Shown here piece after piece: positions 63,779 to 64,000 of a stretch of 64,000 bases of DNA. Each line of letters begins with the position of its first letter. Position 1 is the first letter of the stretch. Location: contig JAJDEI010000100.1 in assembly GCA_029259845.1 (NCBI GenBank), forward strand, positions 1-64,000, read 5' to 3'. The DNA is from Planctomycetaceae bacterium. Its GTDB lineage: Bacteria; Planctomycetota; Planctomycetia; Planctomycetales; Planctomycetaceae. Made by a program: the position numbers and the translations under genes. The notes under the pieces are model-generated. The model saw only the letters and a list, made by a program, of their open reading frames with translations. It had not been told where the DNA came from and did not search any database.

Positions 63779-63874
63779 AACACCTAGTGTCTCATCATCT
63801 CGGCAAACGTTGAGGACCAGCGCCGCTGAGATCAGGCGTCTCGCGTCTTCGTTGATTCCAGACACCGGGTGTTT
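63779..63874 (+). repeat. R4 element, copy 4
   Basis: The unit begins AACACCTAGTGTCTCAT and ends CAGACACCGGGTGTTTGG, with the same length as the other R4 units. It sits immediately upstream of the probable fliA start, in a gap with no other feature. Confidence 0.6.
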
Positions 63875-63923
63875 GGGCATGCGTTGAGAAAGAATCACAC
63901 CCTCTGAGCGGAGTTTCGGCGAC

Positions 63924-64000
63924 ATGGATGTCGCAGCGGGCAATCCTTATCAAAAAGTCATGCAGGCGAACCAGAGTGAGCAACTCATTCTGGGGCACCT
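63924..64000 (+). CDS. fliA: Probable FliA (sigma-28), 5' end only
   Basis: The frame opens at ATG 63924, with CGGAG about ten bases upstream, and runs off the window after 25 codons. The visible peptide ends MQANQSEQLILGHL, matching the start of sigma region 2 in flagellar sigma factors (..E.LI..HLPLV...A). The position behind flhA supports FliA, though other group 3 sigma factors begin similarly. Too little is visible for certainty. Confidence 0.45.
   Translation, partial: MDVAAGNPYQKVMQANQSEQLILGH

Noticed and set aside
1-64000. tRNA, rRNA, integrase or transposase genes
   Set aside because: Looked for by eye on both strands to explain the repeats; none could be supported.

Overview
The window is GC-rich chromosomal DNA from a planctomycete, most likely of the order Planctomycetales. 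The clearest evidence is the set of planctomycete-typical secreted proteins: three Tat-exported DUF1501 proteins, a cytochrome c/DUF1549/DUF1553 (PSD1-type) protein, and a giant extracellular mosaic protein with the LLEDRTLLA export motif. A lone ScpB, an AddAB-like helicase/nuclease pair and a large split flagellar cluster fit this assignment. I see no rRNA, tRNA, CRISPR array, transposase or phage gene.

Layout. 0.7-3.1 kb: an FMN-dependent lactate 2-monooxygenase-like enzyme and ScpB. 3.3-9.2 kb, minus strand: a DUF2339/DUF3999 membrane pair and a secreted CehA/McbA-type PHP hydrolase. 9.6-16.6 kb: an SDR oxidoreductase, then a catabolic group made of an MFS transporter overlapping a neutral-ceramidase-like protein, a galactonate-dehydratase-type enolase-superfamily enzyme and a secreted CBM9-like protein. 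16.9-21.5 kb: two divergent DUF1501 genes and a receiver-HATPase regulator. 21.7-28.4 kb, minus strand: AddA-like and AddB-like proteins overlapping by ATGA, then DUF302. 28.6-35.9 kb, minus strand: a 1.8-kilo-residue secreted mosaic (beta-helix, LamG, PQQ-type sugar dehydrogenase, dockerin-like, GEVED, CBM9-like) and a SUMF1-domain lipoprotein. 37.0-41.9 kb: PPK2, PSD1 and DUF1501, enclosed by two direct-repeat arrays. 42.5-45.7 kb: an EboD-type sugar-phosphate cyclase, DUF420, and a thioester-reductase-like SDR.

46.2-64.0 kb is a divergent flagellar locus. The minus-strand arm reads flgF, flgG, flgA, flgH, flgI, flgJ, flgN, flgK, flgL and an HDOD-like gene (rod, rings, chaperones, hook-filament junction). 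The plus-strand arm reads fliL, fliM, fliN, fliO, fliP, flhA, a small membrane protein and the first codons of a probable fliA (motor switch, export gate, sigma-28). fliQ, fliR and flhB are not at their usual place between fliP and flhA.

The most unusual feature is the density of short non-coding repeats in the intergenic spaces. They fall into several families: R1, about 153 bp with inverted ends, 6 copies; R2, about 140 bp bounded by GGGTGGCGGGGGC and its complement, 5 copies; R3, related GGGTGGCTGGGGC ends, 4 copies; R4, about 96 bp ending in the ACACCGGGTGT palindrome, 4 copies; R5, a double hairpin, 3 copies, two of them inside the flagellar operon; and palindromes built of about 9-bp units. 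R1 and R2 alternate in two direct arrays flanking the PPK2-PSD1-DUF1501 block. None carries a convincing gene. Protein identities come from reading motifs; no database search was run.
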